Below, piece after piece: positions 8,874-16,743 of a DNA stretch of 64,000 bases. Under the pieces are notes generated by a model that searched no databases, was not told where the DNA came from, and saw nothing but the letters and a program-made list of their open reading frames with translations. Every line of letters starts with the position of its first letter. Position 1 is the stretch's first letter. Source of the DNA: DAOMFB01 sp963801475 (GTDB lineage: Bacteria > Acidobacteriota > Thermoanaerobaculia > UBA5066); contig CAWDEX010000001.1 of assembly GCA_963801475.1 (NCBI GenBank), positions 186,001 to 250,000 of the forward strand, written 5' to 3'. Position numbers and translations under genes: made by a program.

Positions 8874-9617
8874 CTACGCCTTCCGCGCCACGATGAACCG
8901 CCGCTGTTCCTTCTCCTGGACCATCTCCAGCTCAAGCCGGAGAGAGGCCGCTGCCAGAAGGATTCGAATGTCGTCAGCGGTGTGTACATACATCGCGGAT
9001 GCGTGCTCGGAAGCCGGCGAACCGGCGGGTAGAGTGATCCACGTAGGCTCTTCCGTCGAGGCGCTCGGCCGGAAGAAGTCGAAGTAGATCCGCCCGTCGG
9101 GTTTCAGAAACGGCACGAGGAACCGAAGCAGGTCCCGCGCGGATTCGAGGTTCTGATGGATCCAGAACCAGCGCCCCACGATCGTGTCGATCGTGGCGCG
9201 GTACCTGTGGAGTCCCGCGTGATCGTTCGCGTGAAGGTAGAAGCAGTTGGAGGGCGAAACGAGCTTGGCGATGGCCAGAGCGACCTCGCTGCAATCCACT
9301 CCCACGTACGAGTCCACGTAACGGCCGAGGAGCTTCCCCAGGTTTCCACAGCCGCAGCCCATCTCGAGCACGGACTTTCCCTCGAGTGCGCTCCCGTGGC
9401 AGAACAGCCGGAGCCGGGACGGCCAACCTGAGCCGAGATCGAACTCGAGGACCTGAAGCGGATCCTCGGGGAGCGCCGGCCGGTGTGGGAATGCCGTGTG
9501 GCTCGTGAGCTGCTCGCGGAACTCGCGAATCATGTAGTTCGTGAGCCACTCGCGGTTCCAGCGGTCGACCTCTTCAGCCGAGTACGTCAGGAATCCGTCG
9601 GGAGTGAGCGCAGGCAT
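8874..9617 (-). CDS. SAM-dependent methyltransferase
   Basis: A 247-residue class I methyltransferase: VLEMGCGCGNLGKLLG is the SAM loop, YVGVDCSEVALAIAK carries the acidic residue, and IDTIVGRWFWIHQNLES is the post-strand-4 region. The protein begins with a helical N-terminal cap (YSAEEVDRWNREWLTNYMI) as often seen in methyltransferases of glycan clusters. It is 66 bp upstream of the next methyltransferase and has its own probable promoter. The substrate is unknown. Confidence 0.82.
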   Translation of the reverse strand: MPALTPDGFLTYSAEEVDRWNREWLTNYMIREFREQLTSHTAFPHRPALPEDPLQVLEFDLGSGWPSRLRLFCHGSALEGKSVLEMGCGCGNLGKLLGRYVDSYVGVDCSEVALAIAKLVSPSNCFYLHANDHAGLHRYRATIDTIVGRWFWIHQNLESARDLLRFLVPFLKPDGRIYFDFFRPSASTEEPTWITLPAGSPASEHASAMYVHTADDIRILLAAASLRLELEMVQEKEQRRFIVARKA

Positions 9618-9623
9618 CGTGCG

Positions 9624-9629
9624 ATTCTA
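9624..9629 (-). promoter_or_regulatory. -10 box (TAGAAT), likely leaderless start
   Basis: TAGAAT on the minus strand ends 6 nt before the ATG at 9617. The close spacing leaves no room for a Shine-Dalgarno sequence and places the predicted transcription start at the A of ATG. Confidence 0.5.
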
Positions 9630-9712
9630 GGGGCGGTGGCGAACCAGGCGGGGAACCTGCCCTGGGCGACTCTCACACACGCGGCGAGCAAGTGGGGGGG
9701 ACGGAAGGGGCG

Positions 9713-10510
9713 TCACGTTGGGGGACAGAGCTCCACGATTCCGACCCGCCCCGCGAGGACCGCGCTCGCGGCGACCCGCCCCGACGTCGCGATCGCGCGC
9801 CACGAGGACGTCATCTCGGGCGAGAAATCCGTGTCGTCGAACAGGACGAGGCCGCCGGGACGCATCCGGGGAGCGAGGACCGCGAACTGACCCTCGATCG
9901 CGGCCGCCGTGTGGATTCCGTCGACGAAGGCGATGTCGATCTCGAGGGGACGGGGGAGGGCCGCCTCGAGGTTCTCCTCGAACGTGCCGACCACGAGCCG
10001 GAAGCGGCTCCCGATCGCCGCGAGGTTCTTCCGGGCCAGGGCGGCCCAGACGTCATTCGGCTCGAACGTGACGAGCTCACCGTGGCCTCTCGCCGTGAGG
10101 CCGGCGAGCCAGTACATCCCCGAGACGCCGAACGCCGTGCCGATCTCGAGGACGGTCTCGGGGCCGGTCGCTTCGACGAGATGCGCGAAGAAATTGCCCA
10201 TCCCGCGATCGATCCGCACGCCGTTGGACGAGCGGGTCGCGTCCCTGACCGGATACGGGTATTTCTCGAGCGAGGCATAGCCTTCCCACAGGGGAAGCGG
10301 ACCGGCAGCCTCGGCGTCGGCTGCCAGTTCCTCGATCCGGCCGGCCAGACCTGTCTCGCCGATCTCCACGACCGGACGATCGCCGAGGAGGCCCAGAAGG
10401 CGCGACTCTCCCTTGACGAGCCACTCCAGCGGGATTTCGTGCCGCGAGCCGCGAGGGCTCCGGGGCGACCGGCCGAGAAGAAACGAAGCGATGGAGCGGA
10501 ATCCTTGCAC
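9713..10510 (-). CDS. Class I SAM methyltransferase, O-methyltransferase type
   Basis: A 265-residue protein when started at GTG 10510. The SAM loop is VLEIGTAFGVSGMYWLAGL and the catalytic region is IDIAFVDGIHTAAAIEGQF with VLFDDTDF, the arrangement of Methyltransf_24/O-methyltransferase families. The long upstream extension of the frame was rejected because it would run through the divergent peptidase promoter and into that gene. GTG 10510 is preceded by TAACAT 8 nt away. No neighbour reveals the substrate. Confidence 0.78.
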   Translation of the reverse strand: MQGFRSIASFLLGRSPRSPRGSRHEIPLEWLVKGESRLLGLLGDRPVVEIGETGLAGRIEELAADAEAAGPLPLWEGYASLEKYPYPVRDATRSSNGVRIDRGMGNFFAHLVEATGPETVLEIGTAFGVSGMYWLAGLTARGHGELVTFEPNDVWAALARKNLAAIGSRFRLVVGTFEENLEAALPRPLEIDIAFVDGIHTAAAIEGQFAVLAPRMRPGGLVLFDDTDFSPEMTSSWRAIATSGRVAASAVLAGRVGIVELCPPT

Positions 10511-10518
10511 CGGCGGCG

Positions 10519-10524
10519 ATGTTA
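10519..10524 (-). promoter_or_regulatory. -10 box (TAACAT) for the methyltransferase
   Basis: TAACAT on the minus strand ends 8 nt before GTG 10510 with no Shine-Dalgarno in between. It lies back to back with the + strand -10 at 10543, so the 64-bp gap holds divergent promoters. Confidence 0.4.
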
Positions 10525-10542
10525 GCCGAGCCCGGATCGCCC

Positions 10543-10548
10543 TATCAT
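10543..10548 (+). promoter_or_regulatory. -10 box (TATCAT) for the S9 peptidase
   Basis: TATCAT lies 26 nt before the ATG at 10575, leaving a short leader that contains the Shine-Dalgarno GAAGGAGG (10563-10570). No convincing -35 hexamer is visible at 17 nt. Confidence 0.35.
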
Positions 10549-10574
10549 CGGCCGTTGCGAGAGAAGGAGGCGAC

Positions 10575-12659
10575 ATGAGGGGCTTCGGCAGACGGCTGGC
10601 GGCTGCGGCGATCGTGGTCCTGTCGGGAACCGCTGCGGCCGCGGGGGGTGGCGACGACCCGTTCCAGTGGCTCGAGGAAGTCCAGGGCGAAAAGGCCCTG
10701 GCCTGGGTGAAGCAGCAGAACGCGAAGTCGACGGCCGTCCTGGAGGCCTGCCCCGAGTACAAGCCGGTCTTCCGCAGGACGCTCGAGATCCTCGACTCGA
10801 AGGAGAAGATCCCGTCGCCCCGGCTCTTCGGCGAGACCGTCTACAACTTCTGGAAAGACGACGTGCACGAAAGGGGGATCTGGCGGCGCACCACGATCGC
10901 GTCGTATCGGACTGCGACGCCGCAGTGGGAGAGCGTCCTCGACGTGGACGCGCTCGCGAAGGCGGAAGGGAAGGCCTGGGTCTTCCAGGGCGCGACCTGC
11001 CTCGCGCCGGCTTACGTTCGCTGCATGATCAGCCTCTCGGTCGGGGGCTCGGACGCCTCCGTGCGGCGGGAGTTCGACACCGGGGCGAAACAGTTCGTCT
11101 CCGGAGGCTTCTCCCTTCCCGAAGCCAAGTCGAGTGTCTCCTGGCGGGACGAGAACACGCTCTGGGTCGGGACCGACTTCGGGCCCGGGTCGCTCACGAC
11201 GTCCGGGTATCCCCGGATCGTCAAGCTCTGGAAGCGTGGCACGCCTCTCTCGGACGCCAAGACCGTCTTCGAGGGGAAGGTCGAGGACATGGCCGCGACG
11301 GGCCACAGCGAGATCCTGAGCGACGGTCGATACGACGTCGTCACCCGGATTCCGGCGTTCTATCGGCACGAGTCGTTCCTTTACCTCGGCGACCGCCTCG
11401 TCCGGCTGGACTTGCCGGAGGACTCGCAGATGCGGGGATTCTTCCGGGACCGGCTCCTCGTCTCCCTTCGGAGCGACTGGACGGTCGGCGGTACGCCGTA
11501 CCGTGCGGGCTCTCTCCTCGCCGCGCCGCTCGACGACGTCCTGCGCGGCGCCCGGCGGTTCGACGTTCTCTTCGAGCCGACCGAGCGGATCTCCCTTGCC
11601 GGCGTCGACCGGACGCGCGACCGGCTCCTGATCCGGACGCTCGATAACATCCGGAGCCGAATCACGTCGATCGCCCTAGAGGACGGCGCGTGGAAACGGA
11701 CGGAGGTGCCGACACCGGGCCTCGGCACGGCGTCGTTCTCGGCCACTGACGACTTCACGAACACGTTCTTCTTCAACTATGAAGACTTCACGACCCCCAC
11801 GACGCTCTGGCTGGGGGAGGAGGGCGGCGGGCCCGCGAAGGTCAAGACGATGCCGGCCTTCTTCGACGCGGGGGGGATGAGGACGGAGCAGCTCGAGGCC
11901 ACGTCGAAGGACGGCACGAAGATCCCCTACTTCGTCGTGACCCCGAAGGGGTTCAGGGCCGACGGGAAAGCCCCGACGCTCCTCCGCGGCTACGGCGGCT
12001 TCGAGATTCCCCAGGTGCCGCAGTACAGCGGCATCGTCGGGTCGGCGTGGCTCGCCCGTGGGGGTGTCTACGTCCTTGCGAACATTCGCGGCGGCGGGGA
12101 GTTCGGCCCTGCCTGGCACAAGGCGGCCGTGAAGGAGCAGCACGTCCACAACTTCGAGGACTTCTCGGCGGTGGCCCGGGACCTGATCGAACGGAAGATC
12201 ACGTCGGCGCGCCACCTCGGGATCAGTGGGGGCTCGCAGGGGGGCCTCCTCGTCGGCGGGACCTTCACGCTCTACCCCGAGCTCTTCCACGCCGTCGTCG
12301 CCTCGGTCCCCCTCGCCGACATGAAGCGGTACAGCCATCTCCTCGCCGGAGCGAGCTGGATGGCCGAGTACGGCGACCCGGACAAGCCCGAGGAGTGGGC
12401 CTACATCCGGACCTGGTCACCTTATGAGCTTCTGAAGGCGGACGCGAAGTACCCGACGCCGTTCTACTGGACGAACACGCGCGACGACCGGGTCCACCCC
12501 GCCCACGCGCGGAAGATGGTGGCGAAGATGGAGGCCCAGGGGCACCCCGTCTACTACTTCGAGAACACCGAAGGCGGCCACGGAAGCGGCGCCGTCAACA
12601 GGCAGACGGCGACGGTCACGGCGCTCCAGTACGCCTACCTCTGGATGATGCTGCGCTGA
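10575..12659 (+). CDS. Secreted prolyl oligopeptidase family serine peptidase (S9)
   Basis: A 694-residue protein with an N-terminal signal peptide (RRLAAAAIVVLSGTAAAAGG). An N-terminal beta-propeller (about 40-440) is followed by an alpha/beta hydrolase domain. The visible triad is Ser554 in GISGGSQGGL, an Asp in RDDRVHP (residues 637-638) and His669 in EGGHGSG. The family cleaves short proline-containing peptides; here the leader peptide indicates periplasmic or extracellular action on peptides for nutrition. ATG 10575 is chosen for the strong GAAGGAGG 5 nt upstream and because it begins the signal peptide. Monocistronic by context. Confidence 0.93.
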   Translation: MRGFGRRLAAAAIVVLSGTAAAAGGGDDPFQWLEEVQGEKALAWVKQQNAKSTAVLEACPEYKPVFRRTLEILDSKEKIPSPRLFGETVYNFWKDDVHERGIWRRTTIASYRTATPQWESVLDVDALAKAEGKAWVFQGATCLAPAYVRCMISLSVGGSDASVRREFDTGAKQFVSGGFSLPEAKSSVSWRDENTLWVGTDFGPGSLTTSGYPRIVKLWKRGTPLSDAKTVFEGKVEDMAATGHSEILSDGRYDVVTRIPAFYRHESFLYLGDRLVRLDLPEDSQMRGFFRDRLLVSLRSDWTVGGTPYRAGSLLAAPLDDVLRGARRFDVLFEPTERISLAGVDRTRDRLLIRTLDNIRSRITSIALEDGAWKRTEVPTPGLGTASFSATDDFTNTFFFNYEDFTTPTTLWLGEEGGGPAKVKTMPAFFDAGGMRTEQLEATSKDGTKIPYFVVTPKGFRADGKAPTLLRGYGGFEIPQVPQYSGIVGSAWLARGGVYVLANIRGGGEFGPAWHKAAVKEQHVHNFEDFSAVARDLIERKITSARHLGISGGSQGGLLVGGTFTLYPELFHAVVASVPLADMKRYSHLLAGASWMAEYGDPDKPEEWAYIRTWSPYELLKADAKYPTPFYWTNTRDDRVHPAHARKMVAKMEAQGHPVYYFENTEGGHGSGAVNRQTATVTALQYAYLWMMLR

Positions 12660-12677
12660 GCGCGCTTGGACCGTGAA

Positions 12678-12761
12678 CTAGGTCTTCTTCCGGATGAACG
12701 CGGCGAGAACGAGGGAGACGAGGAGGCCGGTGGCGGCGCCGATCCGGAGGACGGTCTTCAC
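12678..12761 (-). CDS. Possible 27-aa single-pass membrane small protein
   Basis: A 28-codon frame starts with GTG 5 nt after the stop of the DinB-like gene. Its translation, in two pieces, is MKTVLRIGAATG then LLVSLVLAAFIRKKT. It has one hydrophobic helix flanked by Lys/Arg, the layout of small bacterial membrane proteins. Coupling to the gene upstream is suggested by the tight spacing. No Shine-Dalgarno is clear and no homologue is known to me, so this remains tentative. It could be the membrane anchor for a partner or a chance frame. Confidence 0.35.
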   Translation of the reverse strand: MKTVLRIGAATGLLVSLVLAAFIRKKT

Positions 12762-12766
12762 GAGAA

Positions 12767-13336
12767 TTACTTCGCCACGGGCCTGGCCGACTCGGGGCGC
12801 GGCTCGCTCGAGGGGGGGACGATTCCCTTGATCCGCATGTAGGTGACCATGTTTCCGTAGTGCTCCCAGTCGTGGCCGATCAGGAGGCCCACGACGCCGA
12901 AACGGTTGGTGTCCATGCCGAAGAGCTTCGTCGCGGTTGCGAGGTCGGCGTCGGACATTCCGAAGGCCTTGTCCGCCGCGGCGAAGGACTCCTTGAGCGC
13001 GGCCACGAGGTCGGCCTTCGAGGTCTTCGTCTTCTCGTTGTCACGTGGCGTCGGCTTCTCGCCGGCGGCCATCGCGCCGAACATGAAGTTCGCGTCGGCC
13101 ACGTGACCGACCAGCTGGCCGAAGCTCCGGACGTCGGGCGACGCCCTGAAGGCGTAGTTCTCTTCCGGCATCTTCTCGGCGGCCCGGACGAGGATGTCCT
13201 TCACGCGGCTCCACGGTCCATTGAGGCCCGAAATGGCGGCGTTGGCGGCGGGGGCCGGGCCGGCCGGGGAAGGCGAAGTCTGGGCGACGGCGGGCAGGGC
13301 GAGGGCGGCGACGAGGGGCAGGACGCGGATCTTCAT
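12767..13336 (-). CDS. Exported DinB-like four-helix-bundle protein
   Basis: A 189-residue protein with a signal peptide (MKIRVLPLVAALALPAVAQ) and a DinB/YfiT-type bundle. Candidate metal-binding His residues sit in LVGHVADANF and in LIGHDWEHYGNM, matching the His triad pattern of the DinB superfamily. Most DinB proteins are cytoplasmic thiol-transferase-like enzymes; exported versions are frequent in Acidobacteriota and their function is not known. ATG 13336 follows a good Shine-Dalgarno (GGAGAGGAGG). Confidence 0.82.
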   Translation of the reverse strand: MKIRVLPLVAALALPAVAQTSPSPAGPAPAANAAISGLNGPWSRVKDILVRAAEKMPEENYAFRASPDVRSFGQLVGHVADANFMFGAMAAGEKPTPRDNEKTKTSKADLVAALKESFAAADKAFGMSDADLATATKLFGMDTNRFGVVGLLIGHDWEHYGNMVTYMRIKGIVPPSSEPRPESARPVAK

Positions 13337-13394
13337 GCGAACCTCCTCTCCTGACGATATCGCGAACGCGTCTCAACAGGGCCAGGTCGGCCGG

Positions 13395-13682
13395 TCACGG
13401 CTTCAGCCGCAGGTGGATCTTGCCGTGGCGCTTGAATCGCTCGACGTTGCCGTCCGCGTCCATCTCGAAGACGACCTCCTCGCCGAGCGTCTCGTCCTTC
13501 CGGAGGCGGCGGAACGCGTGCTCGCCGGTCTTCTTCAGCTTCGCCAGGTTCTTCATCGGGTCGTCGGTCGGGAGGACCGGCAGCACGAGGCCGTCGTCCC
13601 CGGGGAGGACGGCGATCTCGTCGCTCCACACTTGGGCCGTGTACGCCCCCGGGTGGACCCGCATCTGCGGGTCGGCGGACAA
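13395..13682 (-). CDS. Orphan C-terminal domain of a serine beta-lactamase-like hydrolase (possible remnant)
   Basis: A frame of up to 95 codons. The first start in frame is TTG 13682; ATG 13664 is an alternative. The sequence (GAYTAQVWSDEIAVLP, TGEHAFRRLRKDETLG, EEVVFEMDADGNVERF) resembles the small beta-barrel domain that follows the catalytic domain in beta-lactamase-family serine hydrolases. The catalytic domain is missing: an in-frame stop lies just upstream and the regulator gene starts 49 bp away. It may be a degraded hydrolase or a free-standing lipocalin-like domain. Its 5' end overlaps the operators of the divergent regulator gene. Confidence 0.45.
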   Translation of the reverse strand: MSADPQMRVHPGAYTAQVWSDEIAVLPGDDGLVLPVLPTDDPMKNLAKLKKTGEHAFRRLRKDETLGEEVVFEMDADGNVERFKRHGKIHLRLKP

Positions 13683-13691
13683 TCCTGTTCA
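13676..13691. promoter_or_regulatory. Operator A of the nitrogen regulator (CGGAC-AATCCT-GTTCA)
   Basis: First copy of the core GACAATCCTGT, with imperfect 5-bp arms. It lies exactly 30 bp (three helical turns) upstream of operator B and 40 bp before the regulator's ATG. Proposed to bind the Fis-type HTH of the adjacent enhancer-binding protein. Confidence 0.45.
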
Positions 13692-13705
13692 ATTCCGCAT
13701 CCGAT

Positions 13706-13721
13706 CCGACAATCCTGTAGG
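13706..13721. promoter_or_regulatory. Operator B of the nitrogen regulator (CCGAC-AATCCT-GTAGG)
   Basis: Second copy, with arms matching at four of five positions. It overlaps the -10 hexamer TAGGAT (13718-13723), so binding here would be expected to block transcription of the regulator gene (autorepression, inferred). Confidence 0.5.
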
Positions 13722-13723
13722 AT
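13718..13723 (+). promoter_or_regulatory. -10 box (TAGGAT) of the regulator gene, leaderless type
   Basis: TAGGAT ends 7 nt before ATG 13731, with no Shine-Dalgarno between, the same spacing as several other genes in the window. It overlaps operator B. Confidence 0.45.
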
Positions 13724-13730
13724 CTCCTCG

Positions 13731-15287
13731 ATGCGCCGCGCCCGTCCTGCTCCGGCCGGCGAGGCCCGCGAACTCGCCGCGCTCCTCGAACTCTCGCAGC
13801 TCCTCGGCTCGGCGCGCGGCTTCCGCCCGGCGCTCGACGGCGCGGTCCAGGTCCTGATGGAGACGTACGACGCCGCCGGGGTGGCGGTGACGCTGCCGGG
13901 GGAGACGGCGGGCGAGCTCCGTCTCGCCGCCGCCGCCGGCCTCCCGGCGGCCCGGCGGTCCGCCGTCCGCCTCAAGCCGGGCGAGGCCATCACGGGGCGG
14001 GTCGTGGCCACCGGGAAGCCGGTGGTCGTGCCGCAGGTCTCGCGCGAGCCGCTCCTCCGGACGCCCCGCGACGTCCTGACGACGGGGGACGCCGCGAAGA
14101 AGGAGCTGAGCCTCGTCTCGGTCCCGCTCGCAGTCGACGGGAAGCCGGTCGGGGCGCTCGCCCTCGTCCTCCCGTACGACGCCGGCCGTGATTTCGGGCG
14201 CAAGACGTCGTTTCTGAAGGTCGTCGCCTCGCTCTTCGGGCAGGCGATGCACGTCGACCGGCTCATCGCGGCCGAGCGGGAGCGCCTTCTCGACGAGAAC
14301 CGGAAGCTCAAGCGGGAGCTCAAGGGGCGTTACGAGCTGAAGAACATCGTCGGGCACAGCCGTCCGATGGAGGAGCTCTACGAGCAGGTCGCCCAGGCCG
14401 CACCGAGCGACACCACGGTCCTGATCCGCGGCGAGTCGGGGACCGGCAAGGAGCTGATCGCCCACGCCCTCCACTACAACTCCCCGCGTGCCGGCAAGCC
14501 CTTCGTGCGCGTCAGCTGCGCCGCGATCCCGGAGACGCTCATCGAATCGGAGCTGTTCGGCTACGAGCCGGGTGCCTTCACCGACGCCCGCGCGCAGAAG
14601 AAGGGGCGTTTCGAGCTGGCCGACGGCGGGACCCTCTTCCTCGACGAGGTCGGCGACCTGTCGTCCATGACGCAGGTGAAGCTCCTCCGCGTCCTCCAGG
14701 AGCGCGAATTCGAGCGGCTCGGGGGCGTGGCGCCCATCGCGGTCGACGTTCGGCTCGTCGCGGCGACGAACCGCGACCTCGAGGCCGCCATGGCGAAGGG
14801 GCACTTCCGCGAGGACCTCTTCTACCGGTTGAACGTCTTCACGATCTTCGCCCCGCCCCTCCGGGACCGCCGGCCCGACATTCCGCTCCTGGCCGATCAC
14901 TTCGTCGAGAAGTACGCCTCGCGCCACCGGAAGGACGTCCGGCGGATCTCGACGCCGGCGATCGACGTCCTGATGAGCTATCACTGGCCCGGCAACGTGC
15001 GCGAGCTGGAGAACGCCATCGAGCGCGCGGTCCTCGTCTGCGAAGGCGGCGTCCTCCACGCCCATCACCTGCCGCCGACGCTCCAGACGGCCGAGGTCTC
15101 GGGAACCCTCCCCCGCCAGTCCCTCGCGGCCGCCCTGGCCGCCTTCGAGAAGGACCTCCTTCTCGACGCGCTCAAGATCGCCCGCGGAAACCGGGCCAAG
15201 GCGGCGCGGCTGCTCCAGACGACCGAGCGGATCTTCGGCTACCGCCTCGCCCGGTACGGCATCGACGCCGGGCGCTTCAGGCCGTAG
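13731..15287 (+). CDS. Sigma54-dependent enhancer-binding protein, GAF-AAA-Fis (NifA-like architecture)
   Basis: A 518-residue regulator. An N-terminal GAF sensor (about 15-180) is followed by an AAA+ domain with Walker A GESGTGKE, the sigma54 contact loop in the variant form GAFTDA (canonical GAFTGA; about residue 281), Walker B FLDEVGDL, and the WPGNVRELENAIERAV arginine-finger region. A C-terminal Fis HTH (NRAKAARLLQTTERIFGYRL) ends the protein. There is no receiver domain, so control is by ligand or partner rather than phosphorylation. It lies directly upstream of amtB and PII and has palindromes before itself and before amtB. Activation of amtB-PII under nitrogen limitation, possibly with PII binding the GAF domain as in NifA, is the likely job. 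Confidence 0.9.
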   Translation: MRRARPAPAGEARELAALLELSQLLGSARGFRPALDGAVQVLMETYDAAGVAVTLPGETAGELRLAAAAGLPAARRSAVRLKPGEAITGRVVATGKPVVVPQVSREPLLRTPRDVLTTGDAAKKELSLVSVPLAVDGKPVGALALVLPYDAGRDFGRKTSFLKVVASLFGQAMHVDRLIAAERERLLDENRKLKRELKGRYELKNIVGHSRPMEELYEQVAQAAPSDTTVLIRGESGTGKELIAHALHYNSPRAGKPFVRVSCAAIPETLIESELFGYEPGAFTDARAQKKGRFELADGGTLFLDEVGDLSSMTQVKLLRVLQEREFERLGGVAPIAVDVRLVAATNRDLEAAMAKGHFREDLFYRLNVFTIFAPPLRDRRPDIPLLADHFVEKYASRHRKDVRRISTPAIDVLMSYHWPGNVRELENAIERAVLVCEGGVLHAHHLPPTLQTAEVSGTLPRQSLAAALAAFEKDLLLDALKIARGNRAKAARLLQTTERIFGYRLARYGIDAGRFRP

Positions 15288-15318
15288 GCGACGAGACTGT
15301 TGGCGTCCGAGGCCTGAT

Positions 15319-15334
15319 CCGACGATTCTGTCGG
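15319..15334. promoter_or_regulatory. Operator C upstream of amtB (CCGAC-GATTCT-GTCGG)
   Basis: A perfect inverted repeat with 5-bp arms and a 6-bp centre, matching the two copies upstream of the regulator gene. It lies about 80-95 bp upstream of the -24/-12 element, the normal distance for an enhancer bound by a sigma54 activator. Confidence 0.55.
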
Positions 15335-15412
15335 TCGAGCCGGATCGAGACATCCCCGCCTAAGTCGTTCGCCCTGAAGAAGCTCCGGGCAACGGCGGCC
15401 GATGCCGCTCCC

Positions 15413-15427
15413 GGGCACGCTGCTTGC
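15413..15427 (+). promoter_or_regulatory. Sigma54 -24/-12 promoter of amtB
   Basis: GGGCACGCTGCTTGC matches the consensus TGGCACG-N4-TTGC at every position but the first, with GG and GC exactly 10 bp apart. The predicted transcription start (~15438-15440) is only a few nt before ATG 15442, so the transcript would be almost leaderless. Confidence 0.65.
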
Positions 15428-15441
15428 CTTGGGCACCGGGC

Positions 15442-16743
15442 ATGAATGGAGCCGACACGACCTGGGTCCTCGTGGCCACCGCTCTCGTCCTCCTGATGAC
15501 GCCGGCGCTCGCCTTCTTCTACGGGGGGCTCGTCCGGTCGAAAAACGCCCTCAACACGATGATGATGAGCGTCGCGTCGCTCGGATTCGTCGGCGTGGCG
15601 TGGGCCGTTCTCGGCTACTCGCTGGCGTTCGCGCCCGGGTCGGCGGTGATCGGCGGCCTGTCGTTCGCGTTCCTCCGGGGCGTGGGGCTCGAGACGGCGC
15701 CGACGGCCGCGACGATTCCCCACCTCCTCTTCATGGCGTTCCAGGGGACCTTCGCCATCATCACGGCGGCGCTCATCTCGGGCGCGATCGTCGAGCGGAA
15801 GCGGTTCGCCGCCTACCTGGCGTTCATCACGCTCTGGTCTCTCTTCGTCTATGCGCCCGTGGCGCACTGGGTCTGGGGGGGCGGCTTCCTCGGGTCGCTC
15901 GGGGCTCTCGACTTCGCCGGCGGCACGGTCGTCCACATCAACGCGGGAGCGGCAGCCTTCGTGGCCGCGATGATGCTCGGCCCCCGGAAGGACTACGCGC
16001 GCCAGGCGACGCTGCCGCACCACGTTCCGTTCGTCCTCCTCGGGGCGGGGCTTCTCTGGTTCGGATGGTTCGGGTTCAACGGCGGGAGCGCGCTGGCGGC
16101 GAATGGCATCGCCGTGCTCGCTTTCACGAATACCTTCCTCGCGCCGATGGCGACGCTCGTCGTCTGGACGCTCCTCGATCTGAAGAGAAACGGGCGGGCG
16201 ACGGCCGTCGGCGCGGCCACGGCCATCGTCGTCGGGCTCGTGGCCGTGACGCCGGCGGCCGGCTTCGTCTCGCCGCTCTCGGCCCTCGCCCTGGGCGCCG
16301 TCGCGGCCTTCCCGAGCTACTTCGCCATCCTCTATCGTGCCCGGACGCGCCTCGACGACTCGCTCGACGTCGTCGCCGCGCACGGTCTCGGCGGCACGGT
16401 CGGAGCGCTTCTGACGGGCGTCCTCGCCGAGAAGGCCTGGAACGGCACGGCGGACGGCCTCCTCTTCGGAAACGTCCGCCAGGCCCTCGTCCAGATCCTC
16501 GCGGTCCTGGTCACGATCGTCTTCAGCGCGGCGGGGACGTGGGCTCTCCTGAAGGTCATCAGTCTCGTCATCCCGATCAAGGTCGGCGCGCGCGACGAGG
16601 GGCTCGGTCTCGACGTGAGCCAGCACGGCGAGGAGGCCTACACCTCCGGCGAGGGGGCGATCCTCGTCCTTCCGGGGGCGGATCGGGTCGCCGCCGGCCC
16701 GCTCATCGCCACCGAACCGGTGCCTGAAGGAGGTCGCGGTTGA
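15442..16743 (+). CDS. amtB: Ammonium transporter Amt
   Basis: A 433-residue Amt/MEP/Rh channel with about 11 membrane helices. Family signatures are visible: TPALAFFYGGLVRSKN near the N-terminus, the twin pore histidines in GGTVVHINAGAAAF and VVAAHGLGGTVGALL, and WFGWFGFNGGSAL. The start is ATG 15442 because homologous proteins begin just before the D-T-x-W motif (ADTTWVLV); no separate signal peptide is present. It conducts ammonium/ammonia across the inner membrane. The gene overlaps the PII gene by 4 nt and lies behind a sigma54 promoter. Confidence 0.95.
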   Translation: MNGADTTWVLVATALVLLMTPALAFFYGGLVRSKNALNTMMMSVASLGFVGVAWAVLGYSLAFAPGSAVIGGLSFAFLRGVGLETAPTAATIPHLLFMAFQGTFAIITAALISGAIVERKRFAAYLAFITLWSLFVYAPVAHWVWGGGFLGSLGALDFAGGTVVHINAGAAAFVAAMMLGPRKDYARQATLPHHVPFVLLGAGLLWFGWFGFNGGSALAANGIAVLAFTNTFLAPMATLVVWTLLDLKRNGRATAVGAATAIVVGLVAVTPAAGFVSPLSALALGAVAAFPSYFAILYRARTRLDDSLDVVAAHGLGGTVGALLTGVLAEKAWNGTADGLLFGNVRQALVQILAVLVTIVFSAAGTWALLKVISLVIPIKVGARDEGLGLDVSQHGEEAYTSGEGAILVLPGADRVAAGPLIATEPVPEGGRG

